Shown: positions 52,981 through 61,263, numbered from the stretch's first letter. The stretch: 64,000 bases of DNA from JACDHG01 sp963815295 (GCA_963815295.1 CAWFFZ010000008.1:1736001-1800000), one strand, 5' to 3'. Notes: generated from the sequence alone by a model not told the origin. A program made the numbers and translations.

Positions 52981-54917
52981 TGACCCATCGCCTCAGGCGC
53001 TGTGTGGTGGGGCTGGTCTTCGCGCCATTTGTTGCGCTCGTACCCGTCCAGGCGGCTCTGGCTGACTCCACCGGCAGCATCGACTATGTGGAGACCATGG
53101 ATGGGCAAGTCCAAGTTCTCTTCTCCGTGACGGAGCTACCCGACGGCATTGCACCCGATCCAGACACAGTCGCCGTCACCGTCAACAGCGACGCCGTGAC
53201 AGCTGAGGCGACCAATGTCGCAGGCGACCCTGATGCAGTGCGGCGTACCGCGGTCCTGGCGATCGACGTTAGCAACAGCATGGAGGGCGAACGGTTCGCA
53301 GCGGCCAAGCAGGCTGCCCTCGCGTACGTCGAGACGGCACCCTCCGACGTCAATGTGGCCCTGGTGGCCTTTGCGGATGACGTGAAGACAGTGGAAGCGG
53401 CAACACAGGACAAGGCAGCGCTCGTCGACGCCATCAATTCCCTCGAGCTATCCGCGCAGACGCACCTGTATGACGGCATCTTGCAAGCCCTCGAGATCGC
53501 CGGGACAGAGGGATCCCGCACCATTCTGCTCCTCTCCGACGGCAAAGACACAAGCGCCACGTCACTCGACACCGTGATCTCCGCCGCATCCGACGCGGAC
53601 GTGCGCATTGATGTGGTTGCCCTCGACCAGGAGATCGTCGCGACCTCTCCGTTGGCCCAGGTGGCCGATGCGTCGAAGGGCTCCGTCGCGTCGGTGGCGA
53701 ACCTGGATGACCTCGAAACCCTCTTCACTGAGGAAGCCAACGCCCTGGCCAAGCAACTCAGCGTCACATTCCCCGTGCCGGACGACCTCAAGGTCGATGA
53801 GGGCAGCCTCTCCGTCACCGTGGAGGCTGATGGGACGTCCTACTCGGACCAGGCGTTCGTCTCTTTCGAGAGCGAGACGACTAGCGCCAGCGGAGACCCC
53901 ACGTACCAGGCTAGCGATGTGTCTGGGTTCGAGATCAGCAGGCCCGTGCTGATCGGCTCCATTGTCTTGATGTTCATTGGGTTCGGAGGGCTCTTGGCGT
54001 TCGGCATGACCAAAATGATGCCTTCCGCTTCGTCTCCAATGCAGCAACAGCTGTCTCTCTACACAGCAGACGGCATGCGTGCGTCGCAAAAGACTTCGGT
54101 TACCGAAGGGAGCGGACAGCTCAAGGATTCTGCGGTCAAGCTGGCCGAAGGCATCGTCAAGCAGCGTGACTTCGAAACGAAACTCGCCACAAAGCTGGAT
54201 CGTGCCGGGCTGAGTCTCAAGGCGGCTGAGTGGTTGTTGTTGCATGCTGGGATTGCCATCGGGGGAGCCTTCGTAGCATTGCTGCTCACGGGTGGAAACG
54301 TCCTATTCGCCGCCATAGCGTTCGCGGTTGGGGTTATCCTCCCGTGGCTTTACCTGAAGTTCAAAGCATCCCGTCGGATAAAAGCCTTCAACGGCGCGCT
54401 CGCTCAAACGCTACAGATCATCGCCGGGGCTCTCCAGGCAGGTTTGTCCCTCCCGCAGGCCGTTGACACCGTCGTGCAGGAAGGCGACGAGGTGGTCGCG
54501 AGCGAGTTCAAACGCGCCATCATCGAGCAGCGACTGGGCGTGGAGATCGAAGACGCACTTGACAGCGTCGCCGATCGGATGGACAGCACGGACTTCAAGT
54601 GGGTTGTGATGGCGGTCCGCATCCAGCGAGAGGTTGGTGGCAACCTGTCTGAGCTCTTGCTCACGGTTGCTGCCACGCTCCGGGAGCGAGAGTACCTTCG
54701 CCGCCAGGTGTCCGTCCTGAGCGCCGAGGGCCGCCTCTCGGCCTGGATCCTCGGCGGCTTGCCGCCGGCGTTCGTCATCTACCTGACGATCGCCCGCCCC
54801 GAGTACCTGGAACCGATGCTTAACACGTCGGCGGGGTGGGTGATGTTGGGTGCTGCCACCGTCATGATGGCGTTTGGTTCCTTCTGGCTGAGCAAAACCG
54901 TGAAAGTCGAGGTCTGA
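52977..54917 (+). CDS. tadB: Secreted vWA domain fused to TadB (type II secretion F-like) platform protein
   Basis: A 646-residue fusion. Signal peptide 1-29 (LVFAPFVALVPVQAALA). Then a von Willebrand factor A domain at about 85-265 with a complete MIDAS start DVSNS in AVLAIDVSNSMEGERFAAAK and LLLSDGKDTS, so predicted outside the cell. A helix at about 320-345 returns the chain to the membrane. The C-terminal T2SSF domain (about 455-620: AQTLQIIAGALQAGLSLPQAVDTV, VRIQREVGGNLSELLLTVAATLRERE) is the TadB platform. Stand-alone TadB is about 300 residues. The vWA part could bind a metal-dependent partner such as the pilin or matrix. Confidence 0.88.
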   Translation: MMTHRLRRCVVGLVFAPFVALVPVQAALADSTGSIDYVETMDGQVQVLFSVTELPDGIAPDPDTVAVTVNSDAVTAEATNVAGDPDAVRRTAVLAIDVSNSMEGERFAAAKQAALAYVETAPSDVNVALVAFADDVKTVEAATQDKAALVDAINSLELSAQTHLYDGILQALEIAGTEGSRTILLLSDGKDTSATSLDTVISAASDADVRIDVVALDQEIVATSPLAQVADASKGSVASVANLDDLETLFTEEANALAKQLSVTFPVPDDLKVDEGSLSVTVEADGTSYSDQAFVSFESETTSASGDPTYQASDVSGFEISRPVLIGSIVLMFIGFGGLLAFGMTKMMPSASSPMQQQLSLYTADGMRASQKTSVTEGSGQLKDSAVKLAEGIVKQRDFETKLATKLDRAGLSLKAAEWLLLHAGIAIGGAFVALLLTGGNVLFAAIAFAVGVILPWLYLKFKASRRIKAFNGALAQTLQIIAGALQAGLSLPQAVDTVVQEGDEVVASEFKRAIIEQRLGVEIEDALDSVADRMDSTDFKWVVMAVRIQREVGGNLSELLLTVAATLREREYLRRQVSVLSAEGRLSAWILGGLPPAFVIYLTIARPEYLEPMLNTSAGWVMLGAATVMMAFGSFWLSKTVKVEV

Positions 54918-54920
54918 GAC

Positions 54921-55874
54921 ATGACTACCATGCCAGGAACACTGATGCTCATCTTGGGAATCGGTGGCATCTTCGCCAGCCTTACCATCGCACTCACAGT
55001 CATCGGTGTCACGACACAGGAGCGCAAGTCAGTCGGCCGATCCCTCGCCGCGCTCAGGGCACTCACTGCGGCGCCAGATGAGATGAAAAAGGACCTCGAC
55101 AAGCCCTTCCGCGAGCGCGTCCTCGCTCCGACGCTCGCCCGCTTCACCGCGATCGGCCACAGGTTTACCCCGTCAGACAAGGGCAAGCGCATCAAGCACC
55201 GACTAGACGTCGCCGGTAACCCGGAAGGCTGGTCTGTCGACAGAGTCGTGGGCCTCAAGTTCGTCGGTTTCGCGGTCATGCTTGCCATCAGCCTGGTCGT
55301 CACCATGGTCATGGGCCTGTCACTCGTCATGACGCTCGTCGTCTGCGTCGGCCTGAGCATGTTCGGCTTCATGGGTGCCAACCTTTACATCCACAACATC
55401 GGGATCAAGCGCTCGGAGCAGATGCAGAAGGACCTGCCGGACGCACTCGACCTGTTGACGATCTCAGTCGAGGCCGGGCTGGCCTTCGACTCGGCGATGT
55501 CCCGCGTAGCCAAGAGCACCGAAGGCCCACTGGCAGCGGAGTTCGCCAGGGTCCTCCAGGAGATGAACATCGGTATGGGGCGCACGGCGGCGATGCGCGC
55601 ACTCGGCGAGCGCACGCACATCCCCGAGCTGCGTTCGTTCGTCACCGCGATGGTGCAGGCGGACGCCTTCGGGATCCCGATCGGACAGGTGCTTCGCATC
55701 CAGTCGGTCGAGATGCGAGTCAAGCGTCGCCAGCGCGCCGAGGAGAAGGCTCAGAAGGTCCCGGTCAAGATCCTCTTTCCGCTGATCTTCTGCATCTTGC
55801 CGACGTTGTTCATTGTCGTCATGGGACCGGGCGTGATCACCATGATGGAGTCGTTCGGCAGCCAAGGGCTGTGA
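54921..55874 (+). CDS. tadC: TadC platform protein
   Basis: A 317-residue membrane protein with three to four helices and the T2SSF domain in its second half (LPDALDLLTISVEAGLAFDSAMSRVAKST, LRSFVTAMVQADAFGIPIGQVLRIQSVEMRVKRRQRAEEKAQKVPVKILFPLIFCILPTLFIVVMGPG). It pairs with TadB to form the inner-membrane platform. ATG 54921 is three bases after the TadB stop. Confidence 0.9.
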   Translation: MTTMPGTLMLILGIGGIFASLTIALTVIGVTTQERKSVGRSLAALRALTAAPDEMKKDLDKPFRERVLAPTLARFTAIGHRFTPSDKGKRIKHRLDVAGNPEGWSVDRVVGLKFVGFAVMLAISLVVTMVMGLSLVMTLVVCVGLSMFGFMGANLYIHNIGIKRSEQMQKDLPDALDLLTISVEAGLAFDSAMSRVAKSTEGPLAAEFARVLQEMNIGMGRTAAMRALGERTHIPELRSFVTAMVQADAFGIPIGQVLRIQSVEMRVKRRQRAEEKAQKVPVKILFPLIFCILPTLFIVVMGPGVITMMESFGSQGL

Positions 55875-55901
55875 GCGGCAGACAAGCCACGCCCACTCTA
55901 C

Positions 55902-55942
55902 GTAGTCGTGTGACTACTGGATCCATAGCCCAGATGGGCTAT
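55902..55942. terminator. Two hairpins after tadC
   Basis: GTAGTC-4 nt-GACTAC (55902-55917) and ATAGCCCA-2 nt-TGGGCTAT (55925-55942), the second followed by TTAT. They could end or attenuate the tadE-tadC transcript before the kinase gene. Stems are short, so this is a modest call. Confidence 0.45.
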
Positions 55943-55992
55943 TTATGGGCAAACCAATCGTACTAGTCCCCGGACACTGCGAAAGTCTCCCT

Positions 55993-57627
55993 ATGTTGTC
56001 GAACTGGCAGACCGCGAGCCTCACGCATGCGCGCATTGACGTGAGCGTCCGCGTGTCGTGCCTGTTCATCAGCGTGACCTTGGCGACAGCCGTTGGCCAA
56101 CTCGCGGCCACGCTTGGCGTCATGCTCCTGCTGTGCTGCCTGGCTCTCGCTATGACGATGTTCGCAGTGAGCACTGGTCCTGGCAGTCGTGAGTACCAAC
56201 TGTCGCTGATTGCCGAAGGTGTCGTCGCCAGCGCGGTGGTGCTCTTAGGCACGTCGGCATCAGATGTCTTCATCATCTACGTCGCGGCCCCGGCCCTGCT
56301 AGCCGGCCTCCGGGGCGGCCTCCTGCCCGCGTTGGCCGTGGTGGGAGGTGAGGTCGTTGCTGCCCTCGCAGCCCAGGCACAGTTGCTTGACACGCGGCCG
56401 GACCTCTTCAGATTGTGGGCCCCCTGGCTGGTCATGGCGTTCGCCGTGGGTGTCCTGGGTGCCTGGATCAGGCAGCTCCAACTCTTACAACGAGACACCC
56501 AGTCCTCGCCATACGCGTCAGCCCACCACCTGCTCGGCCAGCTGCGGACCGTAACCCGGGAGCTCGCAGGTGGTCTCGACATCGAAGTTGTGTCCGAAAG
56601 CGTACTGTCCACTGCTACCGGCACACTGGGTGGCAACCGGGCAGCCCTGTTGCTGCGCGGCGAGTCCGGCGAGCTCACCGTCGTGGCTCATCAGGGCGAG
56701 GACGGATTCGCTGCTTCCCTCGACCACGAGCCCCTCGTCAAGCAGGTGGTTTCCAACAACCGCGCCCAGCAGGAGATCGAGCCGCACGGACAGGCGAGAA
56801 ATCGGTACCGCACCTGCCTCCCGCTCTCTGTCGGCAGTCGAGTAATTGGCGTGGTGGTTGTCGACGGCCCGATCGGGCTGAACAGCGACGAGTTGACACG
56901 AGCGCAGTTGACTCTTGATGACGATTCCCTTCGCCTCGAGTCGGCCGTCCTCTTCGGAGACGTTCGGGCATTGGCAACGGTTGAGGAGCGACGCCGGCTC
57001 GCGCGCGAGATCCACGACGGGATCGCCCAGGAGATCGCTTCCATGGGATATCTGGTCGACGACTTGGCGCGTGATGAGTGCAACCAGCAGCACCAGGGTG
57101 GCCTTGTCGACCTCCGTGATGAGCTCACGCGAATCGTCACAGAGCTTCGGCTGTCCATATTCGACCTCCGCAGCGGCGTTTCCTCAAATGCCGGACTGGG
57201 CTCGGTGCTGGGTGATTACGTCCGCGAGGTCGGCAAGAGCTCCGGCATGACGGTCCACTTGTCCCTGGAGGAAAGTCCACGGCGATTGCGTCTCGATGTC
57301 GAGACCGAACTGCTGCGAATCGCCCAGGAAGCAGTCACCAATGCCCGTAAGCATTCGCGTGCCAGCAATATGTGGGTGACATGCCGAGTCGAACCGCCCT
57401 TCGCCGAAATCCGGATCGAAGACGATGGTCGTGGCACCGTGCACGCTCGCGATGAACACTACGGCCTGCACATCATGAAGGAACGCGCCCACCGTATCAA
57501 TGCCGTCCTCACCTTTGCCGACCGGCTGGGTGGCGGCACCGTTGTTTCCGCTGTCCTGCTTCCGGCAGACACGGCTGTTATCCCCGAGACTGGAGACCCA
57601 GATGTCCTACACCGTTTTGCTGGTTGA
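55993..57627 (+). CDS. Sensor histidine kinase of the Tad locus (NarL-type)
   Basis: A 544-residue kinase. About five hydrophobic helices in the first 165 residues, then a GAF-like domain (LLGQLRTVTRELAGGLDIEVVSESVLSTATGTLGGNRAALLLRGE). HisKA_3 motif RRRLAREIHDGIAQEIASMGYLVDDLA (phospho-His about residue 340) and HATPase region LRIAQEAVTNARKHSRAS ... EDDGRGT. ATG 55993 is taken as start; ATG 55945 would add 16 residues. It overlaps the response-regulator gene by 26 nt. Position between tadC and the pilin genes implies control of pilin expression. Confidence 0.87.
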   Translation: MLSNWQTASLTHARIDVSVRVSCLFISVTLATAVGQLAATLGVMLLLCCLALAMTMFAVSTGPGSREYQLSLIAEGVVASAVVLLGTSASDVFIIYVAAPALLAGLRGGLLPALAVVGGEVVAALAAQAQLLDTRPDLFRLWAPWLVMAFAVGVLGAWIRQLQLLQRDTQSSPYASAHHLLGQLRTVTRELAGGLDIEVVSESVLSTATGTLGGNRAALLLRGESGELTVVAHQGEDGFAASLDHEPLVKQVVSNNRAQQEIEPHGQARNRYRTCLPLSVGSRVIGVVVVDGPIGLNSDELTRAQLTLDDDSLRLESAVLFGDVRALATVEERRRLAREIHDGIAQEIASMGYLVDDLARDECNQQHQGGLVDLRDELTRIVTELRLSIFDLRSGVSSNAGLGSVLGDYVREVGKSSGMTVHLSLEESPRRLRLDVETELLRIAQEAVTNARKHSRASNMWVTCRVEPPFAEIRIEDDGRGTVHARDEHYGLHIMKERAHRINAVLTFADRLGGGTVVSAVLLPADTAVIPETGDPDVLHRFAG

Positions 57628-58249
57628 CGACCACGACTTGATCCGGCAGGGGCTTCGCCGGGCGTTCGACCGTCATCCCGACTTCACCGTCGTCGCGGAG
57701 GCATCCTCGGTCGCCGGCGCGCTCAAATCGGCCGCCGAGAAGCAGCCTGACGTCGTCGTCTGCGATATCCGCTTGCCCGACGGCAGTGGACTCGAGGCGG
57801 TGCGCGCTCTGCGCGGTAAGCGGCCTGAGATCGGCTTGGTGGTGCTCACCATGTACGCCGGCGACGAGCACCTGTTCGCGGCCCTGGAGGCCGGCGCCTC
57901 GGCCTTCGTCCCTAAGGACGCGCCGAGCGATGACGTTGTCGCGGCAGCTCGGCATGCAGCAGTGTCTCCACGCTCGTTCACAGCGCCCGACCTCGCCAGC
58001 GCCATGCGGCGTCGGATGACGCCGACCGGGCCGCGGTTGTCGCCTCGCGAAACCGAAGTCCTAGGTCTCCTGGCAGAGGGGTTCGGCGTCGGCCCCATTG
58101 CGCGCAGGCTGTTTATCAGCGAGTCGACGACCAAGACTCACATTTCCAAGATCTACGACAAGCTCGGCGCGGCAAACCGTGCCCAGGCGATTATGAAGGC
58201 CATCCAGGCAGGGCTGATCACCCCCGAAGCGATGGCTAAATCCGATTAA
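57602..58249 (+). CDS. NarL/LuxR-family response regulator of the Tad locus
   Basis: A 215-residue regulator. Receiver domain 4-120 with VLLVDDHDLIRQGL, phospho-acceptor Asp55 in VVCDIRLPDGSG, Thr/Ser in VVLTMYAGD and Lys in FVPKDAPSDD. C-terminal LuxR helix-turn-helix at about 148-205 (LSPRETEVLGLLAEGFGVGPIARRLFISESTTKTHISKIYDKLGAANRAQAIMKAI). ATG 57602 lies inside the kinase gene, so the pair is co-translated. The pilin genes start 150 bp downstream and are the probable targets. Confidence 0.9.
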   Translation: MSYTVLLVDDHDLIRQGLRRAFDRHPDFTVVAEASSVAGALKSAAEKQPDVVVCDIRLPDGSGLEAVRALRGKRPEIGLVVLTMYAGDEHLFAALEAGASAFVPKDAPSDDVVAAARHAAVSPRSFTAPDLASAMRRRMTPTGPRLSPRETEVLGLLAEGFGVGPIARRLFISESTTKTHISKIYDKLGAANRAQAIMKAIQAGLITPEAMAKSD

Positions 58250-58258
58250 TAGGCCGGA

Positions 58259-58370
58259 TATCGGGCGGTGCCGGTATCAACCGTTCGGCCCTTGCGTTAT
58301 GGCCGCATGCCCGATACCGCGAACCTCTTCCAGGCGACAAGATTGTCCCTAGCTGGACCTCCCGTCCAGC
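58259..58370 (+). ncRNA. Structured 5' leader of the flp pilin genes (candidate)
   Basis: Between the regulator and the first pilin: outer pair TATCGGGC (58259-58266) / GCCCGATA (58309-58316) encloses an inner CGGCC/GGCCG stem. Downstream, GCTGGAC-CTCCC-GTCCAGC (58352-58370) has a loop complementary to the GGGAGG ribosome-binding site at 58387-58392. No known riboswitch family is recognised. It may be a cis-regulatory leader or binding sites at DNA level. Confidence 0.45.
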
Positions 58371-58399
58371 ACCATACAACCCGTCTGGGAGGACCAGAA

Positions 58400-58597
58400 A
58401 TGTACGCAATGATTCGCACCATCGAAATGATCCAGACCATCACCGGTCAGAAGCGTCGTGACGAGAAGGGCGCCTCGGCTGTCGAGTACGGCCTGCTCGT
58501 TGCCCTCATCGCCGCTGTCATCGTGCTCGCCGTTGCGACCCTCGGCCAGACCGTGCTTGGCGCCTTCAACGACACCAACACCGGCATCAACGCCTGA
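58400..58597 (+). CDS. flp: Flp-family type IVb pilin 1
   Basis: A 65-residue pilin. The prepilin cleavage site G/ASAVEYG fits the Flp consensus G-X4-EY, followed by the hydrophobic helix LLVALIAAVIVLAVATLGQTVL. The mature pilin would be about 41 residues. ATG 58400 has a strong GGGAGG site. A perfect stem-loop follows its stop codon, setting it apart from the second pilin gene. No A24 prepilin peptidase gene is in this window. Confidence 0.92.
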   Translation: MYAMIRTIEMIQTITGQKRRDEKGASAVEYGLLVALIAAVIVLAVATLGQTVLGAFNDTNTGINA

Positions 58598-58610
58598 GTC
58601 ACAACAACTT

Positions 58611-58644
58611 AGGGCCGTGAGATGCGAAGGCATCTCACGGCCCT
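58611..58644. terminator. Perfect 15-bp stem-loop between the two pilin genes
   Basis: AGGGCCGTGAGATGC (58611-58625), 4-nt loop GAAG, and the exact complement (58630-58644). The loop resembles stable GNRA-like tetraloops. There is no T-run, so it may act as an mRNA-stabilising or partly terminating element that lets pilin 1 exceed pilin 2. Confidence 0.8.
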
Positions 58645-58666
58645 GCACAATCCACGAGGAGGGGCT

Positions 58667-58849
58667 ATGAGACAACGCTTGAGAGACCGAGGCGCCGACG
58701 GCGCTTCCTCCGTGGAGTACGGCCTGATGATCGCGCTGATCGCAGCGGTTATCGTTGTTGCCGTGGCCACGCTGGGTACCAGCACAATGGGCCTGTTTGA
58801 TAACACCTGCGACAGCTTGCAAAACAACGGCAACGTCGCCTGCGGCTAG
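58667..58849 (+). CDS. Flp-family type IVb pilin 2
   Basis: A 60-residue pilin with cleavage site G/ASSVEYG and the helix LMIALIAAVIVVAVATLGTSTMGLF. Unlike pilin 1 it ends in DNTCDSLQNNGNVACG, with two cysteines ten residues apart that could form a disulfide-closed loop exposed on the fibre, or a minor tip pilin. ATG 58667 follows GAGGAGG. Confidence 0.88.
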   Translation: MRQRLRDRGADGASSVEYGLMIALIAAVIVVAVATLGTSTMGLFDNTCDSLQNNGNVACG

Positions 58850-58864
58850 TTCCCCGCTGGGAAC
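58849..58864. terminator. Short hairpin after pilin 2
   Basis: GTTCCC-4 nt-GGGAAC directly at the pilin 2 stop codon and before the convergent pimB' end. Only 6 bp and without T-run, so a weak bidirectional terminator at best. Confidence 0.4.
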
Positions 58865-58870
58865 GGTGGA

Positions 58871-59923
58871 TCAGCGCTTCCCGGCTCGGGACAGCATCGT
58901 GCAAACCGTCCTCGCCAGAACGGCTGGGTCCAACGGATCCACGACAACACAGTCGTAGCCACGCGCCGCTTCCGGCGTCCCGCCGGACTCGCCCACAACG
59001 AGTGGCAGTCCGCTCGCACCGGCCTCCTGAAACGCTATCCCAAATGCTTCAGGCTCCAGCCCCCACAGCCGTGTCCGGCACGGGAGGGCGAAGGCATCCG
59101 CCATCGCGTAGAGCTGGGGCATTTTGTCCCAGCCGATTCCGCCGATGAAGCGTACGCTGCCGGCTAACCGCCGCCGTCGCGTCATTCGCATCAACCTCTG
59201 CTTGGAGGGGCCGTCTCCGACGATCACCAGCAGAGCCTCAGGTATCAACCTGACAACCTCCGGCCAAGCCTTCACGAGCATGTCTTGACCTTTGCGACGG
59301 ACGAGCCGCGAAGCGGAGAGCACGACGGGACGAGTGGGATCGATTCCGATCCGCTGCCGCCAACCCGAACCGTCGAGGCTGGCCCGGAACCTCGTTGTGT
59401 CGACCCGTGGCGCCAACCGCTCCATCCGCGTCTGCGCAGCCGGTGACAACGCTCGGGAAATCTCTTTCCTGCAGAAGTCGCTCACATAGGTAAGGACGTC
59501 TACATCGTCGCCAATTCGCCGCAGCAACTGTTTTGAGCCCGGGATCTTGGCCCACCACACCTCATGGCCGTGAGTCAGCGCCTTGATAAATGTCACTCCG
59601 GTGCGCCGGCGCAGCCCACGAGCCAGCAACGCCAGGGGCGCCGCGGCGCCGAACACGACATGGTCGCAGCCGTGTTCATTGGCGACGGCTCGCACGCGAC
59701 GACCGACCCGCGGCGTTGGAAGCAACGTTCCCGCCCGGTCCCTGATCACGGGATAGGGAGCTGCCGAGTCCGTGCCCTCCGATCCGCGCATACGCGCCGT
59801 GTACACAACCAGACGATCGGGTGGCATGGCATTGCACAAAGAGAAGACGAAAGACTCGATTCCGCCGCGGCGGGGCGGGAAGTCGTTGGTGATGACGAGA
59901 GTTTTCGACTGACCTGTGGTCAC
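58871..59923 (-). CDS. pimB: GT4 glycosyltransferase, PimB'-type phosphatidylinositol mannosyltransferase
   Basis: A 350-residue GT-B enzyme: KTLVITNDFPPRRGGIESFVFSLCNAMPP at the N-terminus, ASRLVRRKGQDMLVKAWPEV, VGDGPSK, and the donor motif EAFGIAFQEAGASGLPLVVG (E-x7-E). It probably adds the second mannose from GDP-Man in PIM synthesis. It corresponds to Rv2188c, which follows fadD15 in mycobacteria; here the Tad locus separates them. GTG 59923 with CAGGAG upstream. It overlaps the metalloprotease gene by four bases. Confidence 0.85.
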   Translation of the reverse strand: MTTGQSKTLVITNDFPPRRGGIESFVFSLCNAMPPDRLVVYTARMRGSEGTDSAAPYPVIRDRAGTLLPTPRVGRRVRAVANEHGCDHVVFGAAAPLALLARGLRRRTGVTFIKALTHGHEVWWAKIPGSKQLLRRIGDDVDVLTYVSDFCRKEISRALSPAAQTRMERLAPRVDTTRFRASLDGSGWRQRIGIDPTRPVVLSASRLVRRKGQDMLVKAWPEVVRLIPEALLVIVGDGPSKQRLMRMTRRRRLAGSVRFIGGIGWDKMPQLYAMADAFALPCRTRLWGLEPEAFGIAFQEAGASGLPLVVGESGGTPEAARGYDCVVVDPLDPAVLARTVCTMLSRAGKR

Positions 59924-61251
59924 GTCAGACTCCTGAGGTGGCCGCGCCAGACGGAAGTGAACCGAGACTCCGTTGTTCCGAGTCGCACGAACGCATCGGC
60001 TACGTCGTGCGGGTGCTTGACGACATAGGTGTAGAACCGCACCAGTGCAGCCTCGCCATAAAGCTGAGCGAGTAGCCGGTTGGCCAGCCATGCCTGCTCG
60101 TATGCGAGCTCGAGGTCGTCAGCCGTAGCCGCGAAGTCCTCCGAGCTCGGCAGGGAGGCAGGGAGGCCGCGCTGACGGACGTCTTGAATCACGACTCGAG
60201 CTGAAATCGAGATCGGAACATCCACCGACCCGACACCGATGTAGTCAGCGAAACCCTCCGCAACCCACAACGGCACGCCCCCGACGGCTGCATTCGTAGC
60301 CGCGTGAGTGGACTCGTGGGTGATGACGACTTGGGCGCCGATTGGGCCTAGCCTGCTGAAAGCGGACGCGTTGACGACAATCGCGACCGGCGCATGCGGG
60401 CGTTCAGAGCCATCGACGGTCGTCGTTACGGCGGCGATGTTGTCGTAAAGGCCAGGAGCCGCCGCCATGACTGACTCCAGGTGTTTGCGGTCGCTCGGCA
60501 CAAAGGCGACGAGCCTGCCATCCCATCTCGGCACCACCTCCTCGATGTCGATGACCGCCGCGCGCAGATGTCGGTCGACGCGTGCGGCAGCCGGGGCGGA
60601 CTCTGCGGCCACCATGGTTCGCCCGGACGTCCGCACAGAGAGCGGGCCGAGAATCCAGATCGGTGCCCGCTCGCCGCGCGCTGCCGCAACATCGACGATG
60701 AGAGCATGGTCATCGCGCTGCACGAACGTGTAGCTGACTGTCATTCGCGCCGGCGCGACGTCGTAGCCATGCAGTTGGTAGGACACCTCAACCGCCGCCG
60801 TCCACGCGGTCCCCCCCAGGCGCCGTTGATCGGTGAGGCCGAGCGGGGGCTCGGAGGCGACATACCGGGTGGCGAGCGATCCGATGCCCAGCGCGCGCAG
60901 GTTCTGAAACGTCGTCTCGGCGCGTTGCTGCGATCGCACGCGCGAGCTGTCCCAGGCGGCAAGGTAGCGCGCCAGGCTGCCTTGCCTGACCGCCCGAGCC
61001 TGTCGCTCGAGAGTTTCGGCTCCCCGTGCGTCGCGTTCCCCCGCTGGGTCGAGGCCGCTCGTACCCAGGCTGCTCGCAGGGCGCTCGTTGATGAGCCGAT
61101 CGACGCTGTCGTCGCGGGTGACCCACACCCCCGCGCCAACCATGCTGGCGACCACGAGCAGGACACCTGCCCTGCGGAACCAGCGCTTGCGGCCAAGCGT
61201 GGGCGGCGCGGCCGGCTCGGCCAGCTCGGCTGTCTCGTCGCTCGCAGGCAC
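59920..61251 (-). CDS. Membrane-anchored putative zinc metalloprotease (HExxH)
   Basis: A 443-residue protein. A cytosolic N-terminus and one transmembrane helix (about 30-50, GRKRWFRRAGVLLVVASMVGAGVWV) precede a large extracytoplasmic part. Its C-terminal domain has VVITHESTHAATNAAVGGVPLWVAEGFADYIG: HExxH with a second Glu about 20 residues later, the gluzincin/peptidase MA pattern. No known family name fits the whole. The GTG at 61251 lies 6 nt after TACGAT. It is coupled to pimB' by a GTGA overlap, in the Rv2189c position. Confidence 0.75.
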   Translation of the reverse strand: MPASDETAELAEPAAPPTLGRKRWFRRAGVLLVVASMVGAGVWVTRDDSVDRLINERPASSLGTSGLDPAGERDARGAETLERQARAVRQGSLARYLAAWDSSRVRSQQRAETTFQNLRALGIGSLATRYVASEPPLGLTDQRRLGGTAWTAAVEVSYQLHGYDVAPARMTVSYTFVQRDDHALIVDVAAARGERAPIWILGPLSVRTSGRTMVAAESAPAAARVDRHLRAAVIDIEEVVPRWDGRLVAFVPSDRKHLESVMAAAPGLYDNIAAVTTTVDGSERPHAPVAIVVNASAFSRLGPIGAQVVITHESTHAATNAAVGGVPLWVAEGFADYIGVGSVDVPISISARVVIQDVRQRGLPASLPSSEDFAATADDLELAYEQAWLANRLLAQLYGEAALVRFYTYVVKHPHDVADAFVRLGTTESRFTSVWRGHLRSLT

Positions 61252-61257
61252 GGCCCC

Positions 61258-61263
61258 ATCGTA
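61258..61263 (-). promoter_or_regulatory. -10 element, leaderless promoter of metalloprotease-pimB'
   Basis: Minus-strand TACGAT, 6 nt before the GTG at 61251; no ribosome-binding site. Confidence 0.55.
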
